Shown: positions 7,255 to 14,800 of the stretch, one piece after another | Numbering within the stretch: the first letter of the stretch is position 1 | Layout of the letters: every line of letters begins with the position of its first letter | Assembly: GCA_949285455.1 (NCBI GenBank) | Contig: CASDXP010000011.1 | Coordinates: 1-32,968, forward strand | Source of the DNA: an uncultured bacterium | GTDB lineage: Bacteria; Bacillota_I; Bacilli_A; RFN20; CAG-826 | Direction: 5' to 3' | DNA: 32,968 nt | Program-made: the position numbers and the translations under genes | The notes under the pieces: model-generated | Databases searched by the model: none | Seen by the model: only the letters and a program-made list of their open reading frames with translations | Told to the model about the DNA's origin: nothing

Positions 7255-9910
7255 AATTGTCGAAGAAGAACCATTACTCATCGAAGAAAAAATTTTCGAG
7301 CAGCCTTTAGAAGATGTCATGTCTGATCGCTATGCATCTTATGCTAAATACGTCATTCAAGACCGCGCTTTACCAGATGTTAGAGATGGTCTAAAGCCAG
7401 TGCAAAGAAGGATAATTTATGACATGTACATTGAAGGTTTTACCTTCAATAAACCGAGAAAAAAATGCGCTCATACCGTCGGTAATGTCATGGGGCGCTT
7501 TCATCCGCATGGCGATTCTAGTATCTATGAAGCCTTAGTGAGGATGGCGCAAGATTGGAAAGTACGTGTACCTTTAATCGACTTCCAAGGCAATAAAGGT
7601 TCGATCGATGGGGATGGTCCAGCTGCATATCGTTATACTGAAGCAAGATTAGAAGAAATTGCTGAAGAGATGATTCGTGGCATCGATAAAGAAACGGTCG
7701 ATATGCAATTTACATTTGACGATTCTGAACTTGAACCAGTCGTCTTACCCGCGAGATTTCCTAACTTATTAGTCAATGGAGCAGAAGGTATTGCAGTCGC
7801 TTTAGCGACTGATATTCCAACACATAACTTAAAAGAAGTTATAGATGCAACGATTTATCGCATCAATCATCCTAATTGTAGTTTAGAAAAATTAAGAGAA
7901 TTTATTCTAGGTCCTGATTTTCCTACGGGAGGTATCATCTATCGTAGTGAGGGGTTAGATTCAATTTATAAAAGTGGTCGAGGTCGCATCGAAATTGCTG
8001 CTAAATGTGACATTAAGACAAATAAAGAAGGAATATCACAAATTATCATCAGTGAAATTCCTTACAAAGTTGTCAAAATTGAACTCGTCTACATGATCGA
8101 TAAAATACGTTCTTCGAAAGTGATTGACGGTATTCAAGAAGTGAGAGATGAATCCGACATTTCTGGTTTACGTATCGTCATCGATTTAAAAAAGAACGCT
8201 AAACCAGATGTAATTTTAAATTATTTAATGTCGAAAACGACATTACTTACTTCCTATAGCGCAAATATGGTCGCAATCGTCGAAGGTAGACCAAAAACTT
8301 TAAGCTTAGAAGAAATTTTAGATGCTTACATCGCTCATCAAGTTGACGTTGTCACAAGACGTATTAAATTCGACTTAAATAAGCAAAGAAGACGCCTTCA
8401 CATCTTAGAAGGATTAATTACCGCTATCATCAATATCCACGAAGTAGTCAAAATTATCGAAAAGAGTAAAGATAAGGCTGATTCTAAGAAAAATATTATG
8501 GAAGCTTATAATTTAAGCGAAGAACAAGCCGAAGCTATCGTCACTTTACCTTTGTATCGTCTTTCTTCTAGCGACGTCAATATTTTTATCAAAGAAAAAG
8601 AAACTTTATTAGCATCGGTAGCGGACCTTGAAGAAACTTTAAATGATGAAAATAAACTTCATCAAGTTATCTGCAAAGATTTGCGCGCGATTGCAAGTAA
8701 ATATGGAACGCCTAGGAAGACTCTTATTTCTGATAAAGTGGAAATTAAATCGATCGATAAACGTGATCTTATCGCTAAAGAAGATGTCATCGTCGCTCTA
8801 ACGAAAGATGGTTACGTTAAACGTTCATCTTTAAAATCTTACCGCAGCAGTGGCGAAAATGCTTTGCCAGGTATTAAAGAAGGGGACGTCTTAGTCGCAT
8901 TAGGCCAAGTTTCGACCCTAGATTATTTATTAGCCTTTACGAATTTTGGCAATTATTTATTAGTTCCAGTGCATGAAATCAACGAAAATAAATTCAAAGA
9001 TGAAGGTAAACATCTCAACTATTTAATTAATTTGCCATTCCAAGAAAAAATTATTCGTGCTTTTGCTATCTCGAAATTTAGAGAAGATTTAAACGTCGTT
9101 TTAGCTTCGAAAAGAGGACAAATTAAAAAGACTTCATTAGCGAGTTTTTACGTAAGTAAATGTAACCGTCCTTTAACCGCTATGCGCTTACTTACAAACG
9201 ATGAATTAGTGGATGTTTCCATCTCTAATGGCGGACATGATATTTTAGTTCTCACAAGTCTTGGTATGGGTTCATATTTCGATGAACAAGATGTTAGTCA
9301 AACCTCATTAAAATCTGGCGGTGTCAAATCGATTGCTTCACTTAAAGGTGGAGAAATTTCCGCTATGCTCACCTTTGAAAAAGGTGAAAGAAAGAAAATT
9401 CTCCTTTTAAGTAAAGAAGGGTGCGTCCGTTTCTTCGATTTAAATTATCTAAAGAAGACGCCGCGTCTTGGTAAGATTCAACTCGTCTATTCTTGTTTTA
9501 AAAAAGATATTCATCATCTCATCTTCGTCGATAAAGTTGGCTTTAGAAATAATGAAACATATCATCTTGATTATTTGACGAATAATTATGATTTATTAAA
9601 TTATGATGTCGAAGATTTTAGCTTATGGCCAGTTGAAAAAAATTCTAAACGTAACATGAATCTTCCGAGTAAAAATATTATCTACGACGTCTTTAGAACA
9701 AATCTTGAAACGTATGGTAGTGGAACGCCTTCTTATACCGAAACTAAAATCGAAGAAGAAGTACCTGTTTTAGAAGAAGTAGAAACTCCATCTTTTGTAG
9801 CGGAAGAAAAGCTTGAAGAAAAAGAAATTTCAAGAGAAGTCCACGAAGAAAAAAAGAAGGAAAAAGAAGAACATTACGAACAACTTTCTATCTTCGATGA
9901 TTTCGATTAA
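7235..9910 (+). CDS. parC: DNA topoisomerase IV subunit A with a clamp-motif-like tail
   Basis: ParC cuts and rejoins the DNA segment; the active tyrosine is Tyr 134 in AAYRYTEARL. The quinolone-determining region HPHGDSSIYEALVRM keeps the usual Ser and Glu. YASYAKYVIQDRALPDVRDG and FPTGGIIY are ParC-type. The C-terminal domain has degenerate beta-pinwheel blades (for example DGYVKRSS and NFGNYLLV). The start is the ATG at 7235, with AAGGAG at 7222-7227; the reading frame extends further upstream without a better start. At 891 residues it is some 80 longer than Bacillus ParC. The excess is largely a charged Glu/Lys tail (about 830-882) ending in QLSIFDDFD, whose QLSIF resembles a beta-sliding-clamp binding motif. 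Confidence 0.93.
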   Translation: MAKRKNRIVEEEPLLIEEKIFEQPLEDVMSDRYASYAKYVIQDRALPDVRDGLKPVQRRIIYDMYIEGFTFNKPRKKCAHTVGNVMGRFHPHGDSSIYEALVRMAQDWKVRVPLIDFQGNKGSIDGDGPAAYRYTEARLEEIAEEMIRGIDKETVDMQFTFDDSELEPVVLPARFPNLLVNGAEGIAVALATDIPTHNLKEVIDATIYRINHPNCSLEKLREFILGPDFPTGGIIYRSEGLDSIYKSGRGRIEIAAKCDIKTNKEGISQIIISEIPYKVVKIELVYMIDKIRSSKVIDGIQEVRDESDISGLRIVIDLKKNAKPDVILNYLMSKTTLLTSYSANMVAIVEGRPKTLSLEEILDAYIAHQVDVVTRRIKFDLNKQRRRLHILEGLITAIINIHEVVKIIEKSKDKADSKKNIMEAYNLSEEQAEAIVTLPLYRLSSSDVNIFIKEKETLLASVADLEETLNDENKLHQVICKDLRAIASKYGTPRKTLISDKVEIKSIDKRDLIAKEDVIVALTKDGYVKRSSLKSYRSSGENALPGIKEGDVLVALGQVSTLDYLLAFTNFGNYLLVPVHEINENKFKDEGKHLNYLINLPFQEKIIRAFAISKFREDLNVVLASKRGQIKKTSLASFYVSKCNRPLTAMRLLTNDELVDVSISNGGHDILVLTSLGMGSYFDEQDVSQTSLKSGGVKSIASLKGGEISAMLTFEKGERKKILLLSKEGCVRFFDLNYLKKTPRLGKIQLVYSCFKKDIHHLIFVDKVGFRNNETYHLDYLTNNYDLLNYDVEDFSLWPVEKNSKRNMNLPSKNIIYDVFRTNLETYGSGTPSYTETKIEEEVPVLEEVETPSFVAEEKLEEKEISREVHEEKKKEKEEHYEQLSIFDDFD

Positions 9911-9953
9911 TTTATAACTAATTAGTGGATTTTAAGTATTTATTTAGTAAATA

Positions 9954-9971
9954 TATTTTATTAATAAAATA
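9954..9971. repeat. AT-only palindrome after parC
   Basis: TATTTTATT followed by AATAAAATA is a perfect 18-base palindrome 44 bases after the parC stop. With no G-C pairs it would be a poor terminator. Apart from the putative yqeG promoter nothing else is evident in 9911-10073. Confidence 0.35.
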
Positions 9972-10038
9972 GTTCTTGGTCGACTTTTTAACCCTACGCA
10001 GATGATAAGAAATATCTAATCAAATATTTTATTTTCTC

Positions 10039-10067
10039 TTTATACTTTTTTTAAAATACATTAAACT
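10039..10067 (+). promoter_or_regulatory. Candidate leaderless promoter of yqeG
   Basis: TTTATA (10039-10044), 17 bases, TAAACT (10062-10067), then six bases and the ATG. Both hexamers are only 4/6, but the geometry equals that of rel and dinB in this window, and yqeG has no Shine-Dalgarno. Confidence 0.4.
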
Positions 10068-10073
10068 ATAAGC

Positions 10074-10610
10074 ATGTCAAATAAGTTCAAATTACCATAC
10101 GCTCATGCGGAGAATATATACGACATCGATCCTAACTTTTTTAAGAAAGAAGGTGTAAAAGTTCTCCTTTGTGATTTAGATAATACGCTCGATTCTTACA
10201 AAGCTTTACTTCCACGCAAGGAAGCTATAGATTTAAAAAACAAATTGGATGAACTTGAAATTAAATTAGTCATCATTTCAAACAATCGTCCTAAACGAGT
10301 GGAACCATACGCTAAAGCACTAGGTGTTACTTACATCGCTAAAGCAGGTAAACCATTTAAAAAAAAGATTAGTCGTTTTCTTAAAGAAAACTGCTATAAT
10401 TTAGATGAGGCGATGCTCATCGGCGATCAACTTCTCACCGACATCAAATGTGCCTCTCGCCTCAAAATTAAGTCCATCCTTCTTGAAAAATTAGTGGAAG
10501 AAGATCAATGGACGACAAAGATTAATCGTCTCTTCGATAGACCTTTAAGAAAAAGGTTAAGAAGAAAAAATGCACTAGTGGATTGGAGAAAACGCTATGA
10601 GCACAGTTAA
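10074..10610 (+). CDS. yqeG: YqeG family HAD IIIA-type phosphatase
   Basis: This 178-residue HAD-superfamily hydrolase has motif I DLDNTL (nucleophile Asp), motif II VIISNN, a conserved Lys around GKPFKKK, and motif III-like IGDQLLTDIKCA. It lacks a large cap, as expected for class III HAD enzymes. It is related to the mitochondrial phosphatidylglycerophosphate phosphatase family, but the bacterial substrate is not settled. It opens the conserved yqeG-yqeH-yhbY-nadD-yqeK cluster and its end overlaps the yqeH start by 14 bases. No ribosome site precedes the ATG. Confidence 0.92.
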   Translation: MSNKFKLPYAHAENIYDIDPNFFKKEGVKVLLCDLDNTLDSYKALLPRKEAIDLKNKLDELEIKLVIISNNRPKRVEPYAKALGVTYIAKAGKPFKKKISRFLKENCYNLDEAMLIGDQLLTDIKCASRLKIKSILLEKLVEEDQWTTKINRLFDRPLRKRLRRKNALVDWRKRYEHS

Positions 10611-11727
10611 AAGAGTTAAACAATGCGCCGGATGTGGTTCAATTTTGCAATCGATCGATTCTAATTCTAATGGTTATGTTAGCCAAGAAGTCTTAGAAAA
10701 GACTGATAATCGTGTTCTATTTTGTAATGAATGTTACGAACATTATAAAAATAACTACGTGGCCCAAGAACCGACGTTAAACGAAGAATTTCTAACTCTG
10801 TTAGATGACGCTATCGCAAAGAAAGCTCTCATCGTCTACATCCTCGATTTATTTTCATTTGAAGCATCTTTTGTTAGACAAATTGATGAATACTTACGTC
10901 CTTTAGACGTCATCATCGTCGGCAACAAAGTTGACGTCTTCCCTGATAAGGCGAATTACGATGCTCTTAAGGAATATGTTGCACACCGTGCAAGAATTGC
11001 TTCTTTAAACGTTAAAGACATCGTCTTGGTGGACATGCATAAAAAAGAAACGATCGATAAAATGTTCGACGTCATCAACACCAATAGAAAAGGTAAAGAC
11101 GTTTACGTCTTAGGTGCAAAATCATCTGGTAAAACGACACTCATCAATGCTTTCTTAAAAAATTTTAAGAACGATACGAAACAATTGATTGAAACTTCAC
11201 CTTATCCTGGAACTTCGTTAAGGACGATTAAGATTCCTCTAGATAATGAATCTAGCATTTATGAACCACCTGGTTTCAGCATCGATAATTCGATCATTTC
11301 TAAAGTGGAGCCAAGTGTCCAACGCTTTCTTGTCCCGAAGAAAAAAATTACCATGTACAAATTTAATTTACATCCAGGTCATTCCATTTTCATCGGTGGC
11401 TTAGCAAGAATCGATTTGATCGATGGTCCGAAGACGAACATTAAACTTTACGTAAGTGACCAAATAGAGGCTAAAAAGAAAACGAGCAGTAATCTCGATA
11501 AGAAATTCTTAGAATATATCGAAGAGAAAAAACTATTCCCTGTCAGTGGAAATCTAAATAAGAAATCTGATTTTGACGTCTATGACGTCGATGTGGAAGA
11601 AAGCGGTCTTAGAGACATCGGCATCCAAGGTTTAGGTTGGATATCTTTCGTCGGCGAGAAACAAAAACTACGTTTCATCGTGCCAAAGAAAGTATCCATC
11701 TATTCGACGCGAGCAAAAATCTTATGA
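10597..11727 (+). CDS. yqeH: Circularly permuted GTPase YqeH, 30S ribosome assembly
   Basis: YqeH helps mature the small ribosomal subunit. A treble-clef zinc finger (Cys 10, 13, 43 and 46) precedes a GTPase with permuted motif order: G4 NKVD at 110-113, the G1 P-loop GAKSSGKT at 173-180, a G2-like SPYPGTS at 201-207, then G3. The G3 motif, normally DTPG, reads EPPG here (223-226), changing the residue that positions magnesium and water. The C-terminal domain (for example FIGGLARID and QGLGWISF) is typical. Length (376) is normal. A GGAG ribosome site lies inside yqeG, and the TGA stop overlaps the yhbY ATG (ATGA). Confidence 0.95.
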   Translation: MSTVKRVKQCAGCGSILQSIDSNSNGYVSQEVLEKTDNRVLFCNECYEHYKNNYVAQEPTLNEEFLTLLDDAIAKKALIVYILDLFSFEASFVRQIDEYLRPLDVIIVGNKVDVFPDKANYDALKEYVAHRARIASLNVKDIVLVDMHKKETIDKMFDVINTNRKGKDVYVLGAKSSGKTTLINAFLKNFKNDTKQLIETSPYPGTSLRTIKIPLDNESSIYEPPGFSIDNSIISKVEPSVQRFLVPKKKITMYKFNLHPGHSIFIGGLARIDLIDGPKTNIKLYVSDQIEAKKKTSSNLDKKFLEYIEEKKLFPVSGNLNKKSDFDVYDVDVEESGLRDIGIQGLGWISFVGEKQKLRFIVPKKVSIYSTRAKIL

Positions 11728-12011
11728 TCGACAATAAAACGAAAAGGAAATTGAAAGGCTTAGCAAGCCTTGATAAGACGAATTATCAAATTGGAAAGCA
11801 AGGCTTAACACAAACTGCTTTAGCGATGCTTGATAATGCTTTAAATGCACGTGAACTCATCAAGATTACCGTCAATCAAAGCGTCCATGATGATATCGTT
11901 AAATTTATGCTCGATTTAAGTGCGAAGTTGCACGCAGAAATAGTCGAAAAGAAAGGATTCACTATCGTCTTATATCGTAAAAATCCGAAAAAAGACATAT
12001 TAAAATTATAA
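11724..12011 (+). CDS. yhbY: YhbY family RNA-binding protein (CRM domain)
   Basis: This 95-residue protein consists of one CRM domain, a fold that binds the large subunit precursor RNA during 50S assembly. Signatures are KGLASLDKTNYQIGKQGLTQ (the GxxG loop is GKQG) and the C-terminal strand GFTIVLYRKN. The ATG at 11724 overlaps the yqeH stop as ATGA; the frame is open further upstream but that part only mirrors yqeH. nadD follows after four bases. Confidence 0.92.
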   Translation: MIDNKTKRKLKGLASLDKTNYQIGKQGLTQTALAMLDNALNARELIKITVNQSVHDDIVKFMLDLSAKLHAEIVEKKGFTIVLYRKNPKKDILKL

Positions 12012-12015
12012 TTTT

Positions 12016-13119
12016 ATGGGAAATATTATCATCTTCGGTGGATCATTTGACCCCATTCATAATGGCCATTTAAAAATAGCGTTAGAAGCTTATGAACATC
12101 TCGGCGGAAAAGTGGTGTTCGTGCCTTCAAAATATCCGAGATGGAAAGAACCTACTGCCCAAGCAGAACATCGCTTAAAAATGCTTAAAATCGCGATTAA
12201 ACCCTATTCTAGCTTCTTTCAAGTCGACGATTTGGAATTAAAAGCGACAAAAAATCCTAATTACACGATCGATACGATAAAAATTTATAGAGAAAAATAT
12301 CCAAATGATCACCTCTACCTTTTAATTGGCGAAGATCAAGTTAACAAATTTCACGAATGGAAATCTCCTGATGAAATCGCAAAGTTAACAACCGTCGTCT
12401 ATTATGGAAGAAACGATTCATCACACGCATACGTAAGTGAGAATGCAAAAAAATATCAGATGATGCACTTAGAAGGGGAACTTTCTAACACTAGTAGCAC
12501 GGATATTCGTGAGATGCGTTCGGTCGATTTGCCTCTCCTTGTTCTAAAATACATTTTAGATCACGACTTATATTTTTCTAAATTAGTGCGAAAATACTAT
12601 TCTTACGCACGCTATAAGCACGTGTGTGCGAGTGCTATAACTGCTTGTTTAATGGCGATGATGAATGAAGATGTACATATCGATTTTTCCAAAGCTTTCA
12701 TCGCTTCTTATCTACACGATTTAGGTAAGGAAGTAAGAAGTAGTGTACAAGAAGAAATAATGAACACTAAATTCTTAGAATTTAATGATATTCCATCTTA
12801 CGCATGGCACCAGTTCGTTGGTCGCTATTTAGCTAAAGAAGATTTTTGCATCGAGGATGAAGATATCTTAAACGCTATCGAATATCATTGTACAGGCAGG
12901 GCTAATATGTCTTTGCTTGAAAAGGTCGTCTATTGTGCTGATAAGGTTGAACCGACAAGAGAATATGAAACACAAGAGATGTTAGATGTCTGTAATCGTG
13001 ATATCGAAGAAGGATTTTTATTCGTCTTAAGTGAAAATAAGAAACATATTGAATCGAAGAAGAATAAAGGCGCAGTGAATCGCCTAAGTGAAGAATGTTT
13101 TGCTTATTATTTGGAATAA
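12016..13119 (+). CDS. nadD-yqeK: Fused nicotinate-nucleotide adenylyltransferase and YqeK HD-domain Ap4A hydrolase
   Basis: Residues 1 to about 185 are NadD, which makes nicotinic acid adenine dinucleotide from NaMN and ATP: GGSFDPIHNGH (8-18), IGEDQ and the SSTDIRE motif (160-166) are intact. Residues about 190-367 are YqeK, an HD-domain enzyme that cleaves diadenosine tetraphosphate symmetrically; ligands His 202, His 234-Asp 235, His 265, His 291 and Asp 309 are all present. In Bacillus these are separate neighbouring genes, while Mycoplasma-type genomes also carry the fusion. No Shine-Dalgarno is visible, so translation is probably coupled to yhbY, four bases upstream. The rsfS gene that usually follows is absent, and a terminator closes the unit. 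Confidence 0.93.
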   Translation: MGNIIIFGGSFDPIHNGHLKIALEAYEHLGGKVVFVPSKYPRWKEPTAQAEHRLKMLKIAIKPYSSFFQVDDLELKATKNPNYTIDTIKIYREKYPNDHLYLLIGEDQVNKFHEWKSPDEIAKLTTVVYYGRNDSSHAYVSENAKKYQMMHLEGELSNTSSTDIREMRSVDLPLLVLKYILDHDLYFSKLVRKYYSYARYKHVCASAITACLMAMMNEDVHIDFSKAFIASYLHDLGKEVRSSVQEEIMNTKFLEFNDIPSYAWHQFVGRYLAKEDFCIEDEDILNAIEYHCTGRANMSLLEKVVYCADKVEPTREYETQEMLDVCNRDIEEGFLFVLSENKKHIESKKNKGAVNRLSEECFAYYLE

Positions 13120-13134
13120 GGCATAAATAAATGC

Positions 13135-13162
13135 TGTCTTCATAAAAGAAGGCACATTTTTT
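13135..13162 (+). terminator. Terminator after nadD-yqeK
   Basis: TGTCTTC (13135-13141) pairs with GAAGGCA (13148-13154) around ATAAAA and is followed by CA and six T. It ends the yqeG-nadD unit before the convergent mazF-like gene. Confidence 0.8.
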
Positions 13163-13289
13163 AAAATATATATAACTTCGCATAATGTCCATTATGTTAA
13201 CCATAAGTAATAAAAATTAAGTCCTATACTAGATAGAACCCAATTTTATTTATTGTTTTTCGTATTTTTCTCGTAGCGAATTTATGGAC

Positions 13290-13338
13290 TTTTTCACAAT
13301 ATTTAGATATTCATCTTTATATAAAAATATACTAAATA
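13290..13338. other. DnaA-box-like site with TACTAAATA in a convergent gap
   Basis: In the gap 13163-13360, TTTTTCACA (13290-13298) fits TTWTNCACA, and TACTAAATA recurs at 13330-13338 followed by TCTACTAACTAG. The layout partly repeats that at 4407-4467. Nothing else is recognised in this gap. Confidence 0.2.
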
Positions 13339-13360
13339 TCTACTAACTAGTTTTGCCCTA

Positions 13361-13933
13361 TCATTCATTAATAGCGTCATTTAACGTCTCTAAACTTAAA
13401 TTGTCGACGTACATCATTTTGACTGCTTTGATTATTTTTTCCATCTGAGCATCGCTTAATCTTAATACTTGATCTTGATAATTTGGTTCATTGATAATCA
13501 TCGTTGCATATAGACGCATCTTATCTAAACTTCTTATTTGATTGATGACAGCGAGAGTTTGATGCGTCGTTCTGATTTGCGGGATGAATCCTAATTCGAC
13601 ATCACTTTTTGGATGCGCGCCGTACTTATCGCTCTTCAACGGACAAACGATCACTAATGGATTAAATTCATCTGAATCTTTTAAGACGACACCGTAATGG
13701 CGATTAGAAAATTCCGCGTTGACATTCACACCCCAATCGAATTCATAAATTTCCCCACGCTTCATATTAAGTTTTAATCGATACTTGGTCGCAAACGTTG
13801 CGTATTCTAGTTGTCGTTTGACCCATTCGAGCTGCATCCGCATATTTTTAAGACGGATGACGTTATTGTTTTCCCTTTCTTCTTGGCTGAAAGGATGGCC
13901 TTGTGTGACATTTTCTTTTTCTGCATGTTCCAT
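13361..13933 (-). CDS. PemK/MazF-like protein with an N-terminal helical extension, no adjacent antitoxin
   Basis: Residues about 57-175 resemble the PemK/MazF SH3-like fold: KRGEIYEFDWG at the start, then RHYGVVL, PLVIVCPLKS, and TLAVINQIRSLDKMRL, which match the usual GEI, RPxxVL, ViPlTS and QirtidkxRl blocks. MazF toxins are mRNA-cutting endoribonucleases. The first 56 residues are a charged, probably helical segment not found in classical MazF. No antitoxin gene lies next to it; the neighbours are yqeK (convergent) and an ABC operon. The start is the ATG at 13933, set by GGAGGA at 13941-13946; a TTG at 13948 is in frame but lies inside that ribosome site. It may be a solitary housekeeping member, not an active toxin. 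Confidence 0.8.
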   Translation of the reverse strand: MEHAEKENVTQGHPFSQEERENNNVIRLKNMRMQLEWVKRQLEYATFATKYRLKLNMKRGEIYEFDWGVNVNAEFSNRHYGVVLKDSDEFNPLVIVCPLKSDKYGAHPKSDVELGFIPQIRTTHQTLAVINQIRSLDKMRLYATMIINEPNYQDQVLRLSDAQMEKIIKAVKMMYVDNLSLETLNDAINE

Positions 13934-13963
13934 ATACTTTTCCTCCAAAATAAAAAAAATGTA

Positions 13964-13995
13964 TTTATATGATAAAGGAAAAAAAGAAATGTCAA
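13964..13995 (-). promoter_or_regulatory. Probable promoter of the mazF-like gene
   Basis: A perfect TTGACA (13995-13990) is followed by TATCAT at 15 bases or TATAAA (13969-13964) at 20 bases; neither spacing is ideal. Confidence 0.45.
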
Positions 13996-14003
13996 CACGA
14001 TAC

Positions 14004-14789
14004 TTAATTTTCTTTAAAAGCGTATTTTTTGCTAATGTATTTCTTTAAGAAATAAAGTCCGATATCAATAATTATGGTTAACATAATCGACACGATTGCG
14101 ACTGCATAGATTCCCGCATAATTTGCGTCCTGTTGATAAACTTTGATTAAATTACCGAGCCCTGGCAAAGTATTGCTCGCACCCATAAGTTCCGCCATCA
14201 TGGTCACTTTTAAACCGAGTCCAACCGTTTGAGTTATCGATAAAGCAATGTAAGGAAAAGATAATGGCAATAATATTTTGAAGACATTTTTTGGATTCCT
14301 CACATTTCCTTCGATTCTTAAAGATTTGATAATATTTTCGTCGATGTTGTTGATTCCTTCATAAAATGCTTGATAGATGATAGGAAAAAGCACTAATGAG
14401 GAAATGATATAAGGCGAAAGGCGATCGTTTACTAAGATGACGACAATTACCAAGAAGATGATCGTCGGATAAACTCTTAAGACGGTGATGAGAGGATATA
14501 AAAATGTTCCTAATGGTTTAAATAGAGCAGAAAGTGTTCCAAATAAACCGCCTAAAATGAAACATATTAACAAAGTTAATATAATTCTTAATAAAGTATA
14601 ACCTAACGAAGAATAGAAGAAACTATTAGAAAAAAGCGGACCTAGCGCAACGAAAGTTTCGCTTGGTCCTGGTAAAACGCTCGAATGAGCAAGATAAGCG
14701 ATGAGCCACCAAAGAAAGAAGATGAAGGCGATACCTAAAAGAAGGAAGATAATCTTTTGATATTTTTTTAGAGTTTTCATTCCCTTCAT
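14004..14789 (-). CDS. ABC transporter permease, SsuC/TauC/ThiX type
   Basis: This 261-residue protein has about six transmembrane helices and a BPD_transp_1-type permease fold. The cytoplasmic EAA-like loop is in the region SLRIEGNVRNPKNVF to LPLSFPYI, where the ATPase subunit would dock. It follows the binding lipoprotein by 11 bases, with AGGA before the ATG at 14789. The family moves small organic solutes (sulfonates, taurine, nitrate, thiamine precursors), and the sequence does not say which. No ATP-binding subunit is present in the operon or anywhere in this window, so one must be supplied from elsewhere. Confidence 0.88.
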   Translation of the reverse strand: MKGMKTLKKYQKIIFLLLGIAFIFFLWWLIAYLAHSSVLPGPSETFVALGPLFSNSFFYSSLGYTLLRIILTLLICFILGGLFGTLSALFKPLGTFLYPLITVLRVYPTIIFLVIVVILVNDRLSPYIISSLVLFPIIYQAFYEGINNIDENIIKSLRIEGNVRNPKNVFKILLPLSFPYIALSITQTVGLGLKVTMMAELMGASNTLPGLGNLIKVYQQDANYAGIYAVAIVSIMLTIIIDIGLYFLKKYISKKYAFKEN

Positions 14790-14800
14790 CTATTTTTCCT

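Noticed and set aside
5293-9910. Reading the topoisomerase pair as gyrB-gyrA.
   Set aside because: Sequence blocks and the adjacent plsY match ParE-ParC.
12007-12018. TATAAT just before the nadD start as another leaderless promoter.
   Set aside because: Only three bases separate it from the ATG, so transcription would begin inside the coding region; the gene is better explained by coupling to yhbY.
13785-14048. Plus-strand open frame across the mazF-like gene start as a possible antitoxin.
   Set aside because: It mirrors the coding strand, has no ribosome site, and its composition is not that of an antitoxin.
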